A DNA stretch of 41,617 nucleotides, taken from assembly GCA_016937995.1 (NCBI GenBank), contig JAFGVM010000053.1, positions 1 to 41,617 on the forward strand. Reading direction: 5' to 3'. Positions within the stretch are counted from its first letter, which is position 1. Each line of letters opens with the position of its first letter. The notes under the pieces were generated by a model. The model worked only from the letters and a program-made list of their open reading frames with translations, was not told where the DNA came from and ran no database searches. Of the stretch, positions 24,093-33,288 are shown in pieces. The position numbers and the translations under genes are program-made. The DNA comes from Candidatus Delongbacteria bacterium (GTDB taxonomy: Bacteria; UBA4055).

Positions 24093-25760
24093 ATGACCAA
24101 TAATATCGATCCAAATAAAATTGATAAAATGATTGCGGATTTAAAGGAAAATTCACAGGAAAATATTTTGTCAGCCAATTTTTATAAAGTTATAGAAAGC
24201 GGGAAAAAAATTTTAAATCTGTCCGACCAGATCAACTATACCAAAGGTAAAATAGAAGCTGACAATATTCTTGGAAAAACTTATTTTCATATATGCGATT
24301 ATGAAACAGCTCAGATGTATTTTCTCAGATCATTGAAAGAAGCAGAAAAGTCAAATGATAAAAAGGGGATATCTTTTGCGTTAAATAATGTTGGAATAGT
24401 TTTATTCAGATTAAGAAATTTTACTAAAGCTCTGGAATATTATAACAGATCTCTTGAACTAAAAATGGATACGGACGATCTTACTAGTATATCCACTTCT
24501 TATAACAATATAGGTTTGGTGTATAATAATCTGAATGATCCTAAACAAGCTCTGGACTATTTTTTAATGTCGCTGAAAATCGATAAAGAGACCGATAATA
24601 AGCCTGCAATTTCAAGAGCTTTGAATAATATAGGGATAGTTTACAAAAAACTTAACGATAATGACAGGTCTCTAAAATCATTTAATCAGTCCTATCAAAT
24701 AAGTAAGAATCTTAACGATAAGAAAGGGATTGCAACAGCTCTTTCAAATCTAAGTACTCATTATCTTGAAGCAGGAAATATAAATCAAGCTATAGAAAAA
24801 GCCAGAGACGGAATAAGCATTGCTACTCTTATAAATTCGAAAAATCACCTTCTCCACTTTTATCATGTAATTTCAGAAGCGTATGAAAAATCGAATTCAT
24901 TTCAAAAAGCCTTGGAATATTTTAAGAAATATTCTGAATTAAGTGATAAAATATTTTCAGAAGATTCTAATCAAAAGTTAATTGAAATGCAGACAAAATA
25001 TGAAACAGAAAAGAAAGAGAAAGAATTTGAAATATACAGGCTAAAAAACGAAGAGTTATCAAAAATAAATGAAACAAAAGATAAACTTTTTAGAATAATT
25101 CATCACGATCTGTTAAATCCTTTTTCTGCAATACAAACGACTTCTGAACTGATCAACAGTTATTATGGCAGTATATCCGAAGACAAAATGAGAAAATATA
25201 TTCAGATGATCCTTGAATCATCAACTAGGGTCACAAAGTTAATGAATAATCTTTTTGAATGGGCAAAGACTCAGTCCGGACTTATAAAAATCAATGCTGA
25301 AGAGGTAGATCTTAATAATTTAATTAACCAGAACATTGATGTATTAAATGTTAATATCGAAAATAAGAACATCAAAGTGGATAATTTGATTGATATAAAT
25401 TTGAAAGCATATGCGGATGTTAACCTTCTTGATACGGTAATAAGGAATGTCCTTTCAAATGCTGTAAAATTTACTTTTCCGGGAGGAGAAATACAATTTT
25501 TTACAAAAGAAACTGACGATGCAATTTTATTATCTGTTGTTGATAGCGGTATGGGAATAGCAAAGGAGAATTTAGATAAGATTTTCTCTGCCGGCAGCAA
25601 TTTAAGCACAGAAGGTACTGCAAATGAGAAAGGTACCGGTCTGGGGCTCATATTAAGCAAGGAGTTCATGCAGTTGAATAACGGAGATATTTCAGTTGAA
25701 AGTGAATTAGGAAAAGGTTCTAAATTCATAATTGAGATACCTAAATATGCAGAAACTTAA
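24093..25760 (+). CDS. Soluble TPR-containing sensor histidine kinase
   Basis: A 555-aa cytoplasmic kinase without membrane segments. Residues about 40-290 are TPR repeats (e.g. 'ALNNVGIVLFRLRNFTKALEYYNRSLEL'), a likely sensing or docking platform. A coiled coil (about 295-333, KYETEKKEKEFEIYRLKNEEL) leads into the HisKA domain with the H-box 'IIHHDLLNPFSA'; His338 is the likely phosphoacceptor. The HATPase domain has an N-box (RNVLSNAVKF, Asn452 and Asn456), G1 box 'VVDSGMGIAKENL' and G2 box 'EKGTGLGLILSKEF'. All catalytic boxes look intact. No response regulator is in the window, so it is an orphan kinase. Such TPR-HK proteins are common in Bacteroidetes-type genomes. Confidence 0.92.
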   Translation: MTNNIDPNKIDKMIADLKENSQENILSANFYKVIESGKKILNLSDQINYTKGKIEADNILGKTYFHICDYETAQMYFLRSLKEAEKSNDKKGISFALNNVGIVLFRLRNFTKALEYYNRSLELKMDTDDLTSISTSYNNIGLVYNNLNDPKQALDYFLMSLKIDKETDNKPAISRALNNIGIVYKKLNDNDRSLKSFNQSYQISKNLNDKKGIATALSNLSTHYLEAGNINQAIEKARDGISIATLINSKNHLLHFYHVISEAYEKSNSFQKALEYFKKYSELSDKIFSEDSNQKLIEMQTKYETEKKEKEFEIYRLKNEELSKINETKDKLFRIIHHDLLNPFSAIQTTSELINSYYGSISEDKMRKYIQMILESSTRVTKLMNNLFEWAKTQSGLIKINAEEVDLNNLINQNIDVLNVNIENKNIKVDNLIDINLKAYADVNLLDTVIRNVLSNAVKFTFPGGEIQFFTKETDDAILLSVVDSGMGIAKENLDKIFSAGSNLSTEGTANEKGTGLGLILSKEFMQLNNGDISVESELGKGSKFIIEIPKYAET

Positions 25761-25836
25761 TAAATATTTATAACTTAATTTTCTAATTTAGTCGATAATA
25801 AAATGAAATATTTGTACCTGATAAAGCCTCAAAGCA

Positions 25837-25865
25837 TTGACAAATGTTAATTATAGCCTTATCTT
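25837..25865 (+). promoter_or_regulatory. Promoter of the outer-membrane barrel gene
   Basis: TTGACA at 25837-25842, a 17-nt spacer and TATCTT at 25860-25865, leaving a leader of about 48 nt before the ATG at 25921, which is preceded by GGAGG. Best-defined promoter on the plus strand. Confidence 0.7.
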
Positions 25866-25920
25866 AGAATCAATTAAAGCAGAATTTGAATTGCATCCTA
25901 AAAAATAATGGAGGTATTTT

Positions 25921-27387
25921 ATGAAGAAAATTTTAATAGTGCTCTTAACAATGATGTTATGTTTAGCGTTTGCTCAGGACGAGGAAACTTCTGCACCACC
26001 GACCAGCAATACAGATGATACCGGAGTATCAGGAACTGCAATAATTGGCGGTATCAGCATTGATGGAAAGAATTACCAGCAGATCGGATTTAGATTTGAT
26101 GTTCCTATCGGAAAATTCGGATTCGGACTGGATGCTCAGCTTCTAATAGACGAAGAAGGAAATATCCGTAGTGAGGACTGGGACGAAGTTGAAGACTACA
26201 TGGACAAAATATATTATGTGAGATGGGCTAAAAAAGGTGATCCGTTCTACATTAGGTTAGGTGGATTGGATTATACTTACCTGGGATATAATATAGTTGT
26301 TGACGGTTATTCAAACATGATCGAATATCCTGCTTATAAAAGACTCGGTATGGAACTTTCTTTCGAAGGTGAAAAATTCGGTGGTGAGGTTCTTGTTAAC
26401 AACTACAAAGAATTATTCACAGAAAAACCGGGTATGCTTTTCGGAGCCAGAGCATTTTACAAAGTGTGGGGAGACCTTGCAATTGGTGCAACTTACGCAA
26501 CAGACTTGAACCAGCTTAATGGATTAAGAGATAATGACGATGATGATTATCCGAATGAGATAGATATGTATCCTGAAGATGATAGATATGTTACTGATTG
26601 GGATTATTATTCAATAAACATGAATGCTGATCTTGCTGATTCACTGGTTTACTATAATATTATCGATTCATTAAAAAAGTCTGATCTTCCAAGTTATGCT
26701 GATTCATCAAAAAGTGTTGCAATTTGGGGTTTTGATATTGGATATCCGATATTTAAAAATGATTTTATGAATATAGATGTCTATGGTCAATTTGCTCAGA
26801 TACAGGATTACGGATGGGGTTATTCAGCTCCTGCATTCAGAGTTAAAGCGGGTCCATTCATGTTCTCTGCTGAATACAGACATACTGACGGTGAATTCTT
26901 ATTCGGATTCTTCAATCCGACTTACGAAATGGAGAGAGCAACTTACAACGGAAGTACATTCATTACCAAATCACAAACTCTTAAAGATACCCCAGCACTT
27001 GATGGATTCTTTGTCGGATTGCATTTCAATGCATGGGACTGGTTTACTTTAAAAGCGGATTATCAGGACTTAAAAGGAGAATATCCGATAACCAAGGATG
27101 ATTATGAAGTAAAATCTTTGAGGGGAGAGTTTGCTATAAATGAGAATTTAATACCAAAGATATCATTAGCCAAAGCATATTATATGCAGAATAATGTTGT
27201 TGATCTGTCTGAGTGGAGAACACCAAGTACGATAATGGGATACAGTATAGGCTACAATATTAATGAAGGAACATCGATCATATTTGATTACAGGTATACT
27301 TTTGAGGATATGAATGGAGATCTTGACGTAGAAGATGATGGTGAAACAATAAAAACGATCTCGATCTCAACTGCGATCAAGTTTTAA
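25921..27387 (+). CDS. Outer-membrane beta-barrel protein (porin-like)
   Basis: A 488-aa protein with a signal peptide (1 to about 19, ending LAFAQ) and alternating amphipathic strands throughout. It ends in a terminal phenylalanine (STAIKF), the usual C-terminal signature for outer-membrane barrels. A short acidic insert from residue 204, with D-x-D-x-D spacing (DNDDDD, then DMYPEDD), looks like a calcium-binding loop between strands. No named family is recognised, and transport specificity is unknown. It is a single gene with its own promoter and terminator; the strong promoter and GGAGG site suggest an abundant envelope protein. Confidence 0.8.
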   Translation: MKKILIVLLTMMLCLAFAQDEETSAPPTSNTDDTGVSGTAIIGGISIDGKNYQQIGFRFDVPIGKFGFGLDAQLLIDEEGNIRSEDWDEVEDYMDKIYYVRWAKKGDPFYIRLGGLDYTYLGYNIVVDGYSNMIEYPAYKRLGMELSFEGEKFGGEVLVNNYKELFTEKPGMLFGARAFYKVWGDLAIGATYATDLNQLNGLRDNDDDDYPNEIDMYPEDDRYVTDWDYYSINMNADLADSLVYYNIIDSLKKSDLPSYADSSKSVAIWGFDIGYPIFKNDFMNIDVYGQFAQIQDYGWGYSAPAFRVKAGPFMFSAEYRHTDGEFLFGFFNPTYEMERATYNGSTFITKSQTLKDTPALDGFFVGLHFNAWDWFTLKADYQDLKGEYPITKDDYEVKSLRGEFAINENLIPKISLAKAYYMQNNVVDLSEWRTPSTIMGYSIGYNINEGTSIIFDYRYTFEDMNGDLDVEDDGETIKTISISTAIKF

Positions 27388-27408
27388 TCACAAATGAAAT
27401 TGAAAAAT

Positions 27409-27440
27409 TAAAAAACCCCGAATATTCGGGGTTTTTTATT
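27409..27440 (+). terminator. Intrinsic terminator
   Basis: AAAAACCCCGAA pairs with TTCGGGGTTTTT around 27411-27436, followed by further T. It ends the outer-membrane barrel gene. Confidence 0.9.
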
Positions 27441-27528
27441 GATAATTTGAAAGTCTTACTATAAATTTAAAACTACTATTATCAGGCAGTTTATTTAATA
27501 AATATCTTTATACCTACTAGGAGTGAGC

Positions 27529-29040
27529 ATGAAAAAGGGTTTTGACAACGAAAAATATCTGGAAGAGCAAACACAGGAAATTTTTCAAAGAGTAAACAAA
27601 TTCAACGATAAATTATATCTGGAATTCGGTGGAAAATTATTGTTTGATTACCATGCATCAAGAGTCCTTCCAGGGTTTGATCCAAACGTAAAAATGAGGT
27701 TATTGCAAAAACTTGCGGATAAAATTGATGTTATTATGTGTATCTATGCCGGAGATATCGAAAGAAAGAAGATCAGAGCTGATTTTGGTATTACTTATGA
27801 AAGAGATGCAATGAAAACGATCGATGATTTTAAATCCTGGGGAATAAATATTAATTCTGTTGTCATTACAAGATATGAAGAGCAACCGTCTGCAAGAGCT
27901 TTTAAAACAAAGCTGGAAAGAAGGGGTGTTAAAGTTTACACACATCAGTTCACAAAAGGTTACCCAACAGATGTTGATCTAATTGTAAGTGATGAAGGTT
28001 ACGGTGCTAATCCTTTTATAGAAACATCTAAACCTATAGTGATAGTTACCGGACCCGGACCTGGAAGCGGGAAATTAGCTACATGCTTGTCTCAGTTGTA
28101 CCATGAATATAAGAGAGGAGTAAATGCCGGATATGCAAAGTTTGAAACATTCCCTATCTGGAATTTACCATTGAAGCATAAAGTCAATATTGCTTACGAA
28201 GCAGCAACAGTTGACCTCAAGGATGTTAATCTTATAGATCATCACCATCTGGAAGCTTACAATGAAAAAACTGTAAATTACAATAGAGATATTGATGCAT
28301 TTCCTCTGCTGAGAAGAATACTTGAAAAGATCACCGGTAAAGAAGCATTTTATAAATCTCCAACAGATATGGGTGTGAACAGAGCAGGAAGCGGTATATT
28401 TGATGATGAAGCTACACAATATGCATCACATCATGAAATTATTAGAAGATATTTAAGATCAGCATGTGAGTATGCGTTAGGAGTTATAGATAAGGATACT
28501 TTAGAAAGATCAATGCTTATTATGAATAATATTGGAGCAAAAGTTGAGGATAGAAAGGTTCTTGTAGAGGCAAGGAAAGCAGCTAAAGAAGCAGAAGAAA
28601 CCGGAAAAGGGAAAGACGGTATATTCTCAGGTGCTGCTATTGAACTGGATGACGGAACCATAATCACCGGTAAAAATTCAAGACTGATGCATGCATCCTC
28701 CAGTTTGGTAATAAATGCCTTGAAGCATCTAGCAGGAATACCTGATAATATTCATTTGATACCCGAAAATGTAATTGATTCTATTTCATATTTGAAGAAA
28801 GATCTACTCCATGGTAAAGAAGTCAGTTTAGACCTTGAAGAAACTTTGATCGCACTGACAGTAAGTACTACAAATAATCCATCTGCTCAAACAGCGATAA
28901 AATATCTTAACGAACTTACACGTTGTGAAGTTCATTTGACACATATTCCGTCACCTGGTGATGAAATTGGTATGAGAAAACTGGGAGTTCATCTTACTTC
29001 GGATCCTATATTTGCAACAAAGGACCTATTCAACGGTTAA
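27529..29040 (+). CDS. DUF1846 family protein
   Basis: A 503-aa cytoplasmic protein of the conserved DUF1846 family, recognised from its N-terminus ([20 protein letters not shown], then '[28 protein letters not shown]') and length. The activity of the family is not established. A glycine-rich, P-loop-like '[11 protein letters not shown]' at residues 175-185 suggests phosphate or nucleotide binding, though the residue after Lys182 is Leu rather than Ser/Thr. The ATG at 27529 has AGGAG five bases upstream; the GTG at 27523 overlaps that site and is rejected. A single gene with no informative neighbours. Confidence 0.88.
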   Translation: MKKGFDNEKYLEEQTQEIFQRVNKFNDKLYLEFGGKLLFDYHASRVLPGFDPNVKMRLLQKLADKIDVIMCIYAGDIERKKIRADFGITYERDAMKTIDDFKSWGININSVVITRYEEQPSARAFKTKLERRGVKVYTHQFTKGYPTDVDLIVSDEGYGANPFIETSKPIVIVTGPGPGSGKLATCLSQLYHEYKRGVNAGYAKFETFPIWNLPLKHKVNIAYEAATVDLKDVNLIDHHHLEAYNEKTVNYNRDIDAFPLLRRILEKITGKEAFYKSPTDMGVNRAGSGIFDDEATQYASHHEIIRRYLRSACEYALGVIDKDTLERSMLIMNNIGAKVEDRKVLVEARKAAKEAEETGKGKDGIFSGAAIELDDGTIITGKNSRLMHASSSLVINALKHLAGIPDNIHLIPENVIDSISYLKKDLLHGKEVSLDLEETLIALTVSTTNNPSAQTAIKYLNELTRCEVHLTHIPSPGDEIGMRKLGVHLTSDPIFATKDLFNG

Positions 29041-29074
29041 AATGTTAAAATTTGTGAATTGCTTCTTAACAATT

Positions 29075-29965
29075 CTAATATTCCTTGAAATTCTTTGTTT
29101 TCCTACTTTTTAAATTATTGAGAGAGTCGGATAGTTCCTGCATGAATTTAAATATTCGTGGTCCGGGTATAGTTGTGTAATCTGAAGTAAAAAGATACAC
29201 TCTGTTATTTTTTACTGCGGATAATGAATGTAATGAATTCCATGATCTAACAGCTGTTTCAATATCATTTTTATTTTTAAGTGTTAATAGATCAAGAATG
29301 ATATACGGATCAAGACTTATTATTGTCTCAGCATTTATTTTAGGATAAGGTATATCAGTATCAATAGCATTTTCATAGCCCAGCAATGTAATAATATCAT
29401 CAAGAAATGTATTTTTGCCTGTTGTATAAACCGAATTGATCTCACCGGTTAAGTCCCTGCCGACACATATCAGCATTGTTTTATTAAATTTGACAGTTGA
29501 TCTCAAACTATCGATTATTCCAGAAAGAGAATCAGTGATCACTTCAGCCCTGGAATAAATTTTTAACTCTTCAGCGATCGTTTTAAATGAAGCTATGATC
29601 TTTGAGATAGATCTCTGATCAACTATGATGCATCTTATCCCAATTTTTGTTAATTGATCGTGAAATTTTGTCTGTGAAGGTAGAATAAATGCTACATCAG
29701 GATCTAATTTTAGAATTAGTTCAAGATTCAGATCAGAAATACTTGATACGACCTGAATGTTCTTTGCTCTTTCAGGATAGTTGGAATATTCCCCGACACC
29801 GATAATATTATCTGTAGTATTTAACATGAACAATGTTTCAGTTATATTAGGTGCCAAAGAAATTATTTTAAGCATATGATCATTGGACTGATCTGATCCT
29901 TTTTTTTGACATGAGATAAAAAACAAAGCTGCCATCACGACTATTATAGTATAAAATACTTTCAT
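29075..29965 (-). CDS. Periplasmic substrate-binding lipoprotein, BtuF/FhuD-like
   Basis: A 296-aa lipoprotein (signal ending FFISC, lipidation cysteine 19) with the class III periplasmic-binding fold typical of cobalamin, haem or siderophore ABC importers: 'KIISLAPNITETLFMLNTTDNIIGVGEYSNYPE' (the SLxPxxTE motif), 'LELILKLDPDVAFI', a long connecting helix, then 'INAETIISLDPYIILDL' and 'VYLFTSDYTTIPGPRI'. Permease and ATPase genes are absent, so its transporter is encoded elsewhere. Vitamin B12 is the likeliest ligand by similarity to BtuF. I found no cobalamin riboswitch box upstream, so the ligand is left open. Confidence 0.85.
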   Translation of the reverse strand: MKVFYTIIVVMAALFFISCQKKGSDQSNDHMLKIISLAPNITETLFMLNTTDNIIGVGEYSNYPERAKNIQVVSSISDLNLELILKLDPDVAFILPSQTKFHDQLTKIGIRCIIVDQRSISKIIASFKTIAEELKIYSRAEVITDSLSGIIDSLRSTVKFNKTMLICVGRDLTGEINSVYTTGKNTFLDDIITLLGYENAIDTDIPYPKINAETIISLDPYIILDLLTLKNKNDIETAVRSWNSLHSLSAVKNNRVYLFTSDYTTIPGPRIFKFMQELSDSLNNLKSRKTKNFKEY

Positions 29966-30121
29966 TATTATCCTTCATTTATAGATGCTACAATTAAAAC
30001 AAAATGCAAAAATAAGATATAAAAATATTGCTTAATAGTAAATTATTATTTAAAATATAATGTTTGTTATTTCGAGAACAATAAATACTGATAACTCAAA
30101 TACATTAAAGAGGTACATATA

Positions 30122-30697
30122 ATGAGAGATGTATATATAACCATTCTTCACGATGCTTCAGTATTTCATGAAGAGATATTAATAGGAGTAAATACTCATA
30201 TCAACTATGAGGATAGTAAATTTCATTTTAAGCACATGGTGATAAAAAATCAGTTATTGAAACAAATAGCCTCCTATGAAAAGAACGAAGAAACTTATCC
30301 ATTGGCTATGAAAATGAAATCTAATATGGCGGATGTTCTTTATTGCCATAAAGAGGGTATAATTGATTTTGAAGAAGTTCATGCAAACAAAGATTCTACA
30401 AATGTTCAATATGACAATAAACTGGTCAGTATCGGATATAATTTGATAAGAAAAGAGAAGGTTGACATTGTTTTTATTGCTACAAAATTCGGCGTGATCA
30501 AATATAACGTTAACACAATTGCGTTAGAGAACAATTTAAACTTTACTACTGTTTCATCCCAGCTTGAATACAGAAACAAACTCGACAGATTCCTTGCAAA
30601 ACTTAATGATGATTACACTAAGCATCATAAAATAAGAGTTAAAATCGCAAATGAAATAAAAGTACGTGAAGATATGTTCAAATTACCACATGAATAA
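30122..30697 (+). CDS. Protein of unknown function
   Basis: Not recognised. A 191-aa soluble protein without signal peptide. It has an alpha/beta look: 'MRDVYITILHDASVFHEEI', a central strand-loop-helix 'KVDIVFIATKFGVIKYNVNTIALENNLNF' reminiscent of Rossmann-like or PIN-like folds, and a basic helical C-terminus. The strand-Asp pattern 'VDIVFIATKFGV' recalls NYN/PIN nucleases, but the needed set of acidic residues cannot be shown. AAAGAGG precedes the ATG. It is divergent from the BtuF-like gene and convergent with pdxA, whose end lies five bases away, so no operon partner helps. Confidence 0.6.
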   Translation: MRDVYITILHDASVFHEEILIGVNTHINYEDSKFHFKHMVIKNQLLKQIASYEKNEETYPLAMKMKSNMADVLYCHKEGIIDFEEVHANKDSTNVQYDNKLVSIGYNLIRKEKVDIVFIATKFGVIKYNVNTIALENNLNFTTVSSQLEYRNKLDRFLAKLNDDYTKHHKIRVKIANEIKVREDMFKLPHE

Positions 30698-30701
30698 ATA
30701 A

Positions 30702-31703
30702 TTAATTTTTTCTGTTACCCAGGATAAAAACAGCTTTATCCATGGCATTTTTGAAACTTTTGATATCCACTATTCCTTTTCCTGCTATATCATAAGCTGT
30801 ACCGTGATCGGGTGAGGTTCTAACAAGAGATAATCCAGCTGTAAAATTAACTGCATTTCCAAATGATAATAATTTTAATGGTATCAGTCCCTGATCGTGA
30901 TACATTACAAGATATGCATCCGTTCTATCTACATTATTTTTTGTAAAAGCTGTATCAGACGGTATTGGTCCTATAAACTTTCCTTTCTCAATATTCTTAT
31001 TCAATCTTTCCACCCCAGGTTCAATAATGTCTTTTTCTTCAGTTCCGAACAATCCATTATCAGAAGCATGGGGATTTAATGAGCAAACTACTATCTTTGG
31101 GTATTCTATGTTATAGTCTTCTACCAGAGTTTTATATAAGATCATACCTTTATTTATAATTTTTTCCTGAGTAATATTATTTGAAACATCTGATATTGCA
31201 AGGTGGGTTGTAACCAAAGCAACTCTGATGATATCACCGTCAAGTATCATTAAAAAATCGTTTTCATTTAGTAACTCAGCAATAAATTCAGTATGTCCGG
31301 GATAATCATAGCCTCCTAGATGAAGCGAATATTTATTTATCGGTGCAGTAACCAAAGCACCCTTGAAGTGAGCAGCTATTTCAACACCTTTGATAATAGC
31401 CATCCCTGATAATTTTCCGGCTTTTGGTTCTGCTTTACCAAGATCGAGTTCTAATCCTGGAATATCAATATTGAAAAAATTAATTACATTAGTTTTGTAT
31501 CCAGAAGCGTCATACATATCTGAAATATCATTAATCTGAGGACAGGAAATGCTTAGCAGTTCAGCTGTTTTAGTAAAAATATCTTTATTTCCAATGACAG
31601 TATAAATGTAATCAGTTCTTAAGAAATCATCAGTTAGTGTCTTTAGGATAAGTTCGTTACCCACACCGTTGATATCACCACAAGTTATGAAAATATGATC
31701 CAT
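30702..31703 (-). CDS. pdxA: PdxA family 4-phosphate dehydrogenase
   Basis: A 333-aa NAD-dependent dehydrogenase of the PdxA family: either 4-hydroxythreonine-4-phosphate dehydrogenase in vitamin B6 synthesis or a PdxA2-type D-threonate/D-erythronate-phosphate enzyme. Family motifs in order are 'CGDINGVGNELILKTL', 'PINKYSLHLGGYDYPGHTEF', 'LNPHASDNGLFGTEE', 'YHDQGLIPLK' and 'VRTSPDHGTAYDIAG'. They include the three metal-binding histidines (GHTEF, NPHASD, YHDQG) and the catalytic region. Length is normal. No other pdx gene and no PdxA2-type sugar-acid kinase gene is nearby, so the exact substrate is open. The gene lies downstream of the SRP RNA gene on the same strand. Confidence 0.93.
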   Translation of the reverse strand: MDHIFITCGDINGVGNELILKTLTDDFLRTDYIYTVIGNKDIFTKTAELLSISCPQINDISDMYDASGYKTNVINFFNIDIPGLELDLGKAEPKAGKLSGMAIIKGVEIAAHFKGALVTAPINKYSLHLGGYDYPGHTEFIAELLNENDFLMILDGDIIRVALVTTHLAISDVSNNITQEKIINKGMILYKTLVEDYNIEYPKIVVCSLNPHASDNGLFGTEEKDIIEPGVERLNKNIEKGKFIGPIPSDTAFTKNNVDRTDAYLVMYHDQGLIPLKLLSFGNAVNFTAGLSLVRTSPDHGTAYDIAGKGIVDIKSFKNAMDKAVFILGNRKN

Positions 31704-31772
31704 AATATAAGACCCTTTAATTTAAATTGAATAAAATTACTATTATTTCAAAAGAAATAAAACAATAAAAAA

Positions 31773-31866
31773 TGCCAGGATCCCTGCAACACATAACATT
31801 TCCGGTATGGCTGCTACCGCTAGGTCCTGACCCGTTCACAGATCAGTTATTGTGCAGGTCCTGGCA
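31773..31866 (-). ncRNA. ffs: Signal recognition particle RNA, small bacterial type
   Basis: On the minus strand the 94-nt RNA begins TGCCAGGACCTGCA and ends TGCAGGGATCCTGGCA, forming a long closing stem. In the middle is the conserved Ffh-binding hairpin: GGGTCAGG, the stem ACC-TAGC-GGT, then AGCAGCC. These CAGG and AGCAG internal-loop strands are the family signature. The apical tetraloop is TAGC and not the usual GGAA. A T run follows the 3' end (31772-31767). The promoter (31873-31901) predicts a start at the first base of the stem. The RNA binds Ffh to target membrane and secreted proteins. Confidence 0.94.
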
Positions 31867-31872
31867 AGTGCG

Positions 31873-31901
31873 AAATTAAGGTAATTTTATTTCTTTGTCA
31901 A
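31873..31901 (-). promoter_or_regulatory. Promoter of the SRP RNA gene
   Basis: On the minus strand: TTGACA (31901-31896), a 17-nt spacer and TAATTT (31878-31873). The SRP RNA stem starts seven bases downstream at 31866, which is where transcription should begin. This makes it an independent anchor for the promoter motif seen elsewhere in the window. Confidence 0.75.
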
Positions 31902-31910
31902 GAAATTAAT

Positions 31911-31971
31911 AGGGACTAGGGTCAAGAAGTTAGGGATAAGTAACGCTCTAACCCCTAAAACCCTAGTCTCT
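31911..31971. repeat. Imperfect inverted repeat (AGGGACTAGGG / CCCTAGTCTCT)
   Basis: Outer arms 31911-31921 and 31961-31971 pair with one G-T wobble. Inner arms TTAGGG (31930-31935) and CCCTAA (31953-31958) also pair. It lies between ackA and the SRP RNA promoter. No reading frame is present. It has the look of a dispersed non-coding repeat. Confidence 0.6.
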
Positions 31972-31978
31972 AATCCCT

Positions 31979-31998
31979 GAAAAAGTCAGAGACTTTTT
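31979..31998 (-). terminator. Intrinsic terminator of ackA
   Basis: AAAAGTC (31981-31987) pairs with GACTTTT (31991-31997) across a three-base loop, immediately after the ackA stop. It keeps ackA transcription from running into the SRP RNA gene. Confidence 0.7.
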
Positions 31999-33195
31999 TT
32001 ACTTCGATAATTTATAAGTTTCTTCAGCGATTACAAGTTCTTCATTTGTTGGGATTACAACTACATTTACTTTAGAATCTGAGTGTGTTATGTTAATTTC
32101 GATCTCACGTTTCTGATGGTTCATATCCTCATCAATCTTCAAGCCGATATAGTCGAATCCTTTACAAACATCGCTACGAACATCCCAGTCATTCTCACCA
32201 ATTCCACCAGTGAAAATAAGTGCATCTATACCATTCATTACTGCTGTATAAGATCCTATATATTTCCTAACTCTATAAATAAACATGTCATAAGCTAATT
32301 TTGCACGGTCTCCGCCCTTAGCTATTGCAGAATGGATATCTCTCATATCTGATGAAATTCCTGAAATTCCAAGTAATCCACTTTGCTTGTTTATCATAGT
32401 ATTTAGATCAGAAAGGTTGATTTCCTCTGTATTCATAATGTGTATTAATGCTCCCGCATCAATATCACCGATCCTTGTTCCCATCATAAGTCCTTCAACC
32501 GGTGTCATTCCCATGGATGTATCAACAGATTTACCATCCTTAATAGCAGCGATAGATGCCCCATTTCCCAAATGACAGGTGATTACTTTCGAATTATTTT
32601 TATCAATTCCTAACATTTCATAAGCTCTGTTAGAAACGAAATAGTGGCTTGTTCCGTGAAAACCGTACCTTCTAACCTGATCTTTTACATAGATGGAATA
32701 TGGCAACGGGTACATATATGAATAAGCAGGGATCGACTGATGAAAAGCAGTATCAAAAACAGCGACCTGAGGAACATCCGGTAGTACTTGTTTTGCCGAA
32801 ATTATTCCTTTCAGGTTCTGAGGATTATGTAATGGTGCAAGATTGTTCAGATCTTCAATTTTTTTAATTATATCATCGGTTAGAAGAATATGATCTCTGA
32901 ATTTTTCACCACCGTGGACAACCCTGTGGCCGACAGCATTGATCTCATCATACGAATCAAGAGCACCGAATTCAGGATTTATTATGAGCCTTAATATCTC
33001 TTCAATACCTTTCTGGTGATCAGATATATCTTTATCAATTCTTATTTTTATACCCTTGTTGTTTTTCTGCTGCATGTATGTCCCAAGGAGACCAATTTTC
33101 TGTACATCACCCTTCACCATGCATTTTTTTTGTACCATGTCGAAAAGCTGATACTTTATAGATGAACTTCCACAATTCAAGACTAATATTTTCAT
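31999..33195 (-). CDS. ackA: Acetate kinase
   Basis: A 398-aa ASKHA-fold kinase making ATP and acetate from acetyl phosphate in fermentation. Signature motifs are 'VLNCGSSSIKYQLF' at the N-terminus, 'VFDTAFHQSIPAYSYMY', 'RYGFHGTSHYFVSNRA', 'CHLGNGASIAAIKDGKSVDT', then 'GMTPVEGLMMGTRIGDIDAG' and 'IFTGGIGENDWDVR'. All catalytic segments and the length are as expected. A phosphotransacetylase gene, the usual partner, is not in the window. It starts 94 bases downstream of the GT9 gene on the same strand; a palindromic repeat lies in between. Confidence 0.97.
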   Translation of the reverse strand: MKILVLNCGSSSIKYQLFDMVQKKCMVKGDVQKIGLLGTYMQQKNNKGIKIRIDKDISDHQKGIEEILRLIINPEFGALDSYDEINAVGHRVVHGGEKFRDHILLTDDIIKKIEDLNNLAPLHNPQNLKGIISAKQVLPDVPQVAVFDTAFHQSIPAYSYMYPLPYSIYVKDQVRRYGFHGTSHYFVSNRAYEMLGIDKNNSKVITCHLGNGASIAAIKDGKSVDTSMGMTPVEGLMMGTRIGDIDAGALIHIMNTEEINLSDLNTMINKQSGLLGISGISSDMRDIHSAIAKGGDRAKLAYDMFIYRVRKYIGSYTAVMNGIDALIFTGGIGENDWDVRSDVCKGFDYIGLKIDEDMNHQKREIEINITHSDSKVNVVVIPTNEELVIAEETYKLSK

Positions 33196-33225
33196 ATGAC
33201 TTCCTTATTTTTCTATCATCCTTCC

Positions 33226-33285
33226 CGATATATCAGGAGGATTCCATTTATAAGAGAAGGGACGACTATAAGGCGTCCCATACAT
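33226..33285. repeat. Dispersed palindrome, copy 4, with a preceding CCCGATATATC element
   Basis: GGGACG (33259-33264) pairs with CGTCCC (33274-33279) and is followed by ATACA. About 30 bases earlier CCCGATATATCAGG resembles the CCCGATAAATCGGG hairpin next to copy 5 at 36024. Confidence 0.6.
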
Positions 33286-33288
33286 TAT

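Noticed and set aside
29966-30121. Cobalamin riboswitch upstream of the BtuF-like gene
   Set aside because: No B12-box-like sequence or suitable stem was seen on the minus strand in this AT-rich stretch.
30122-30697. Toxin or PIN/NYN nuclease call for the 191-aa unknown protein
   Set aside because: The fold hint is weak, the set of catalytic acidic residues cannot be identified, and there is no antitoxin-like neighbour.
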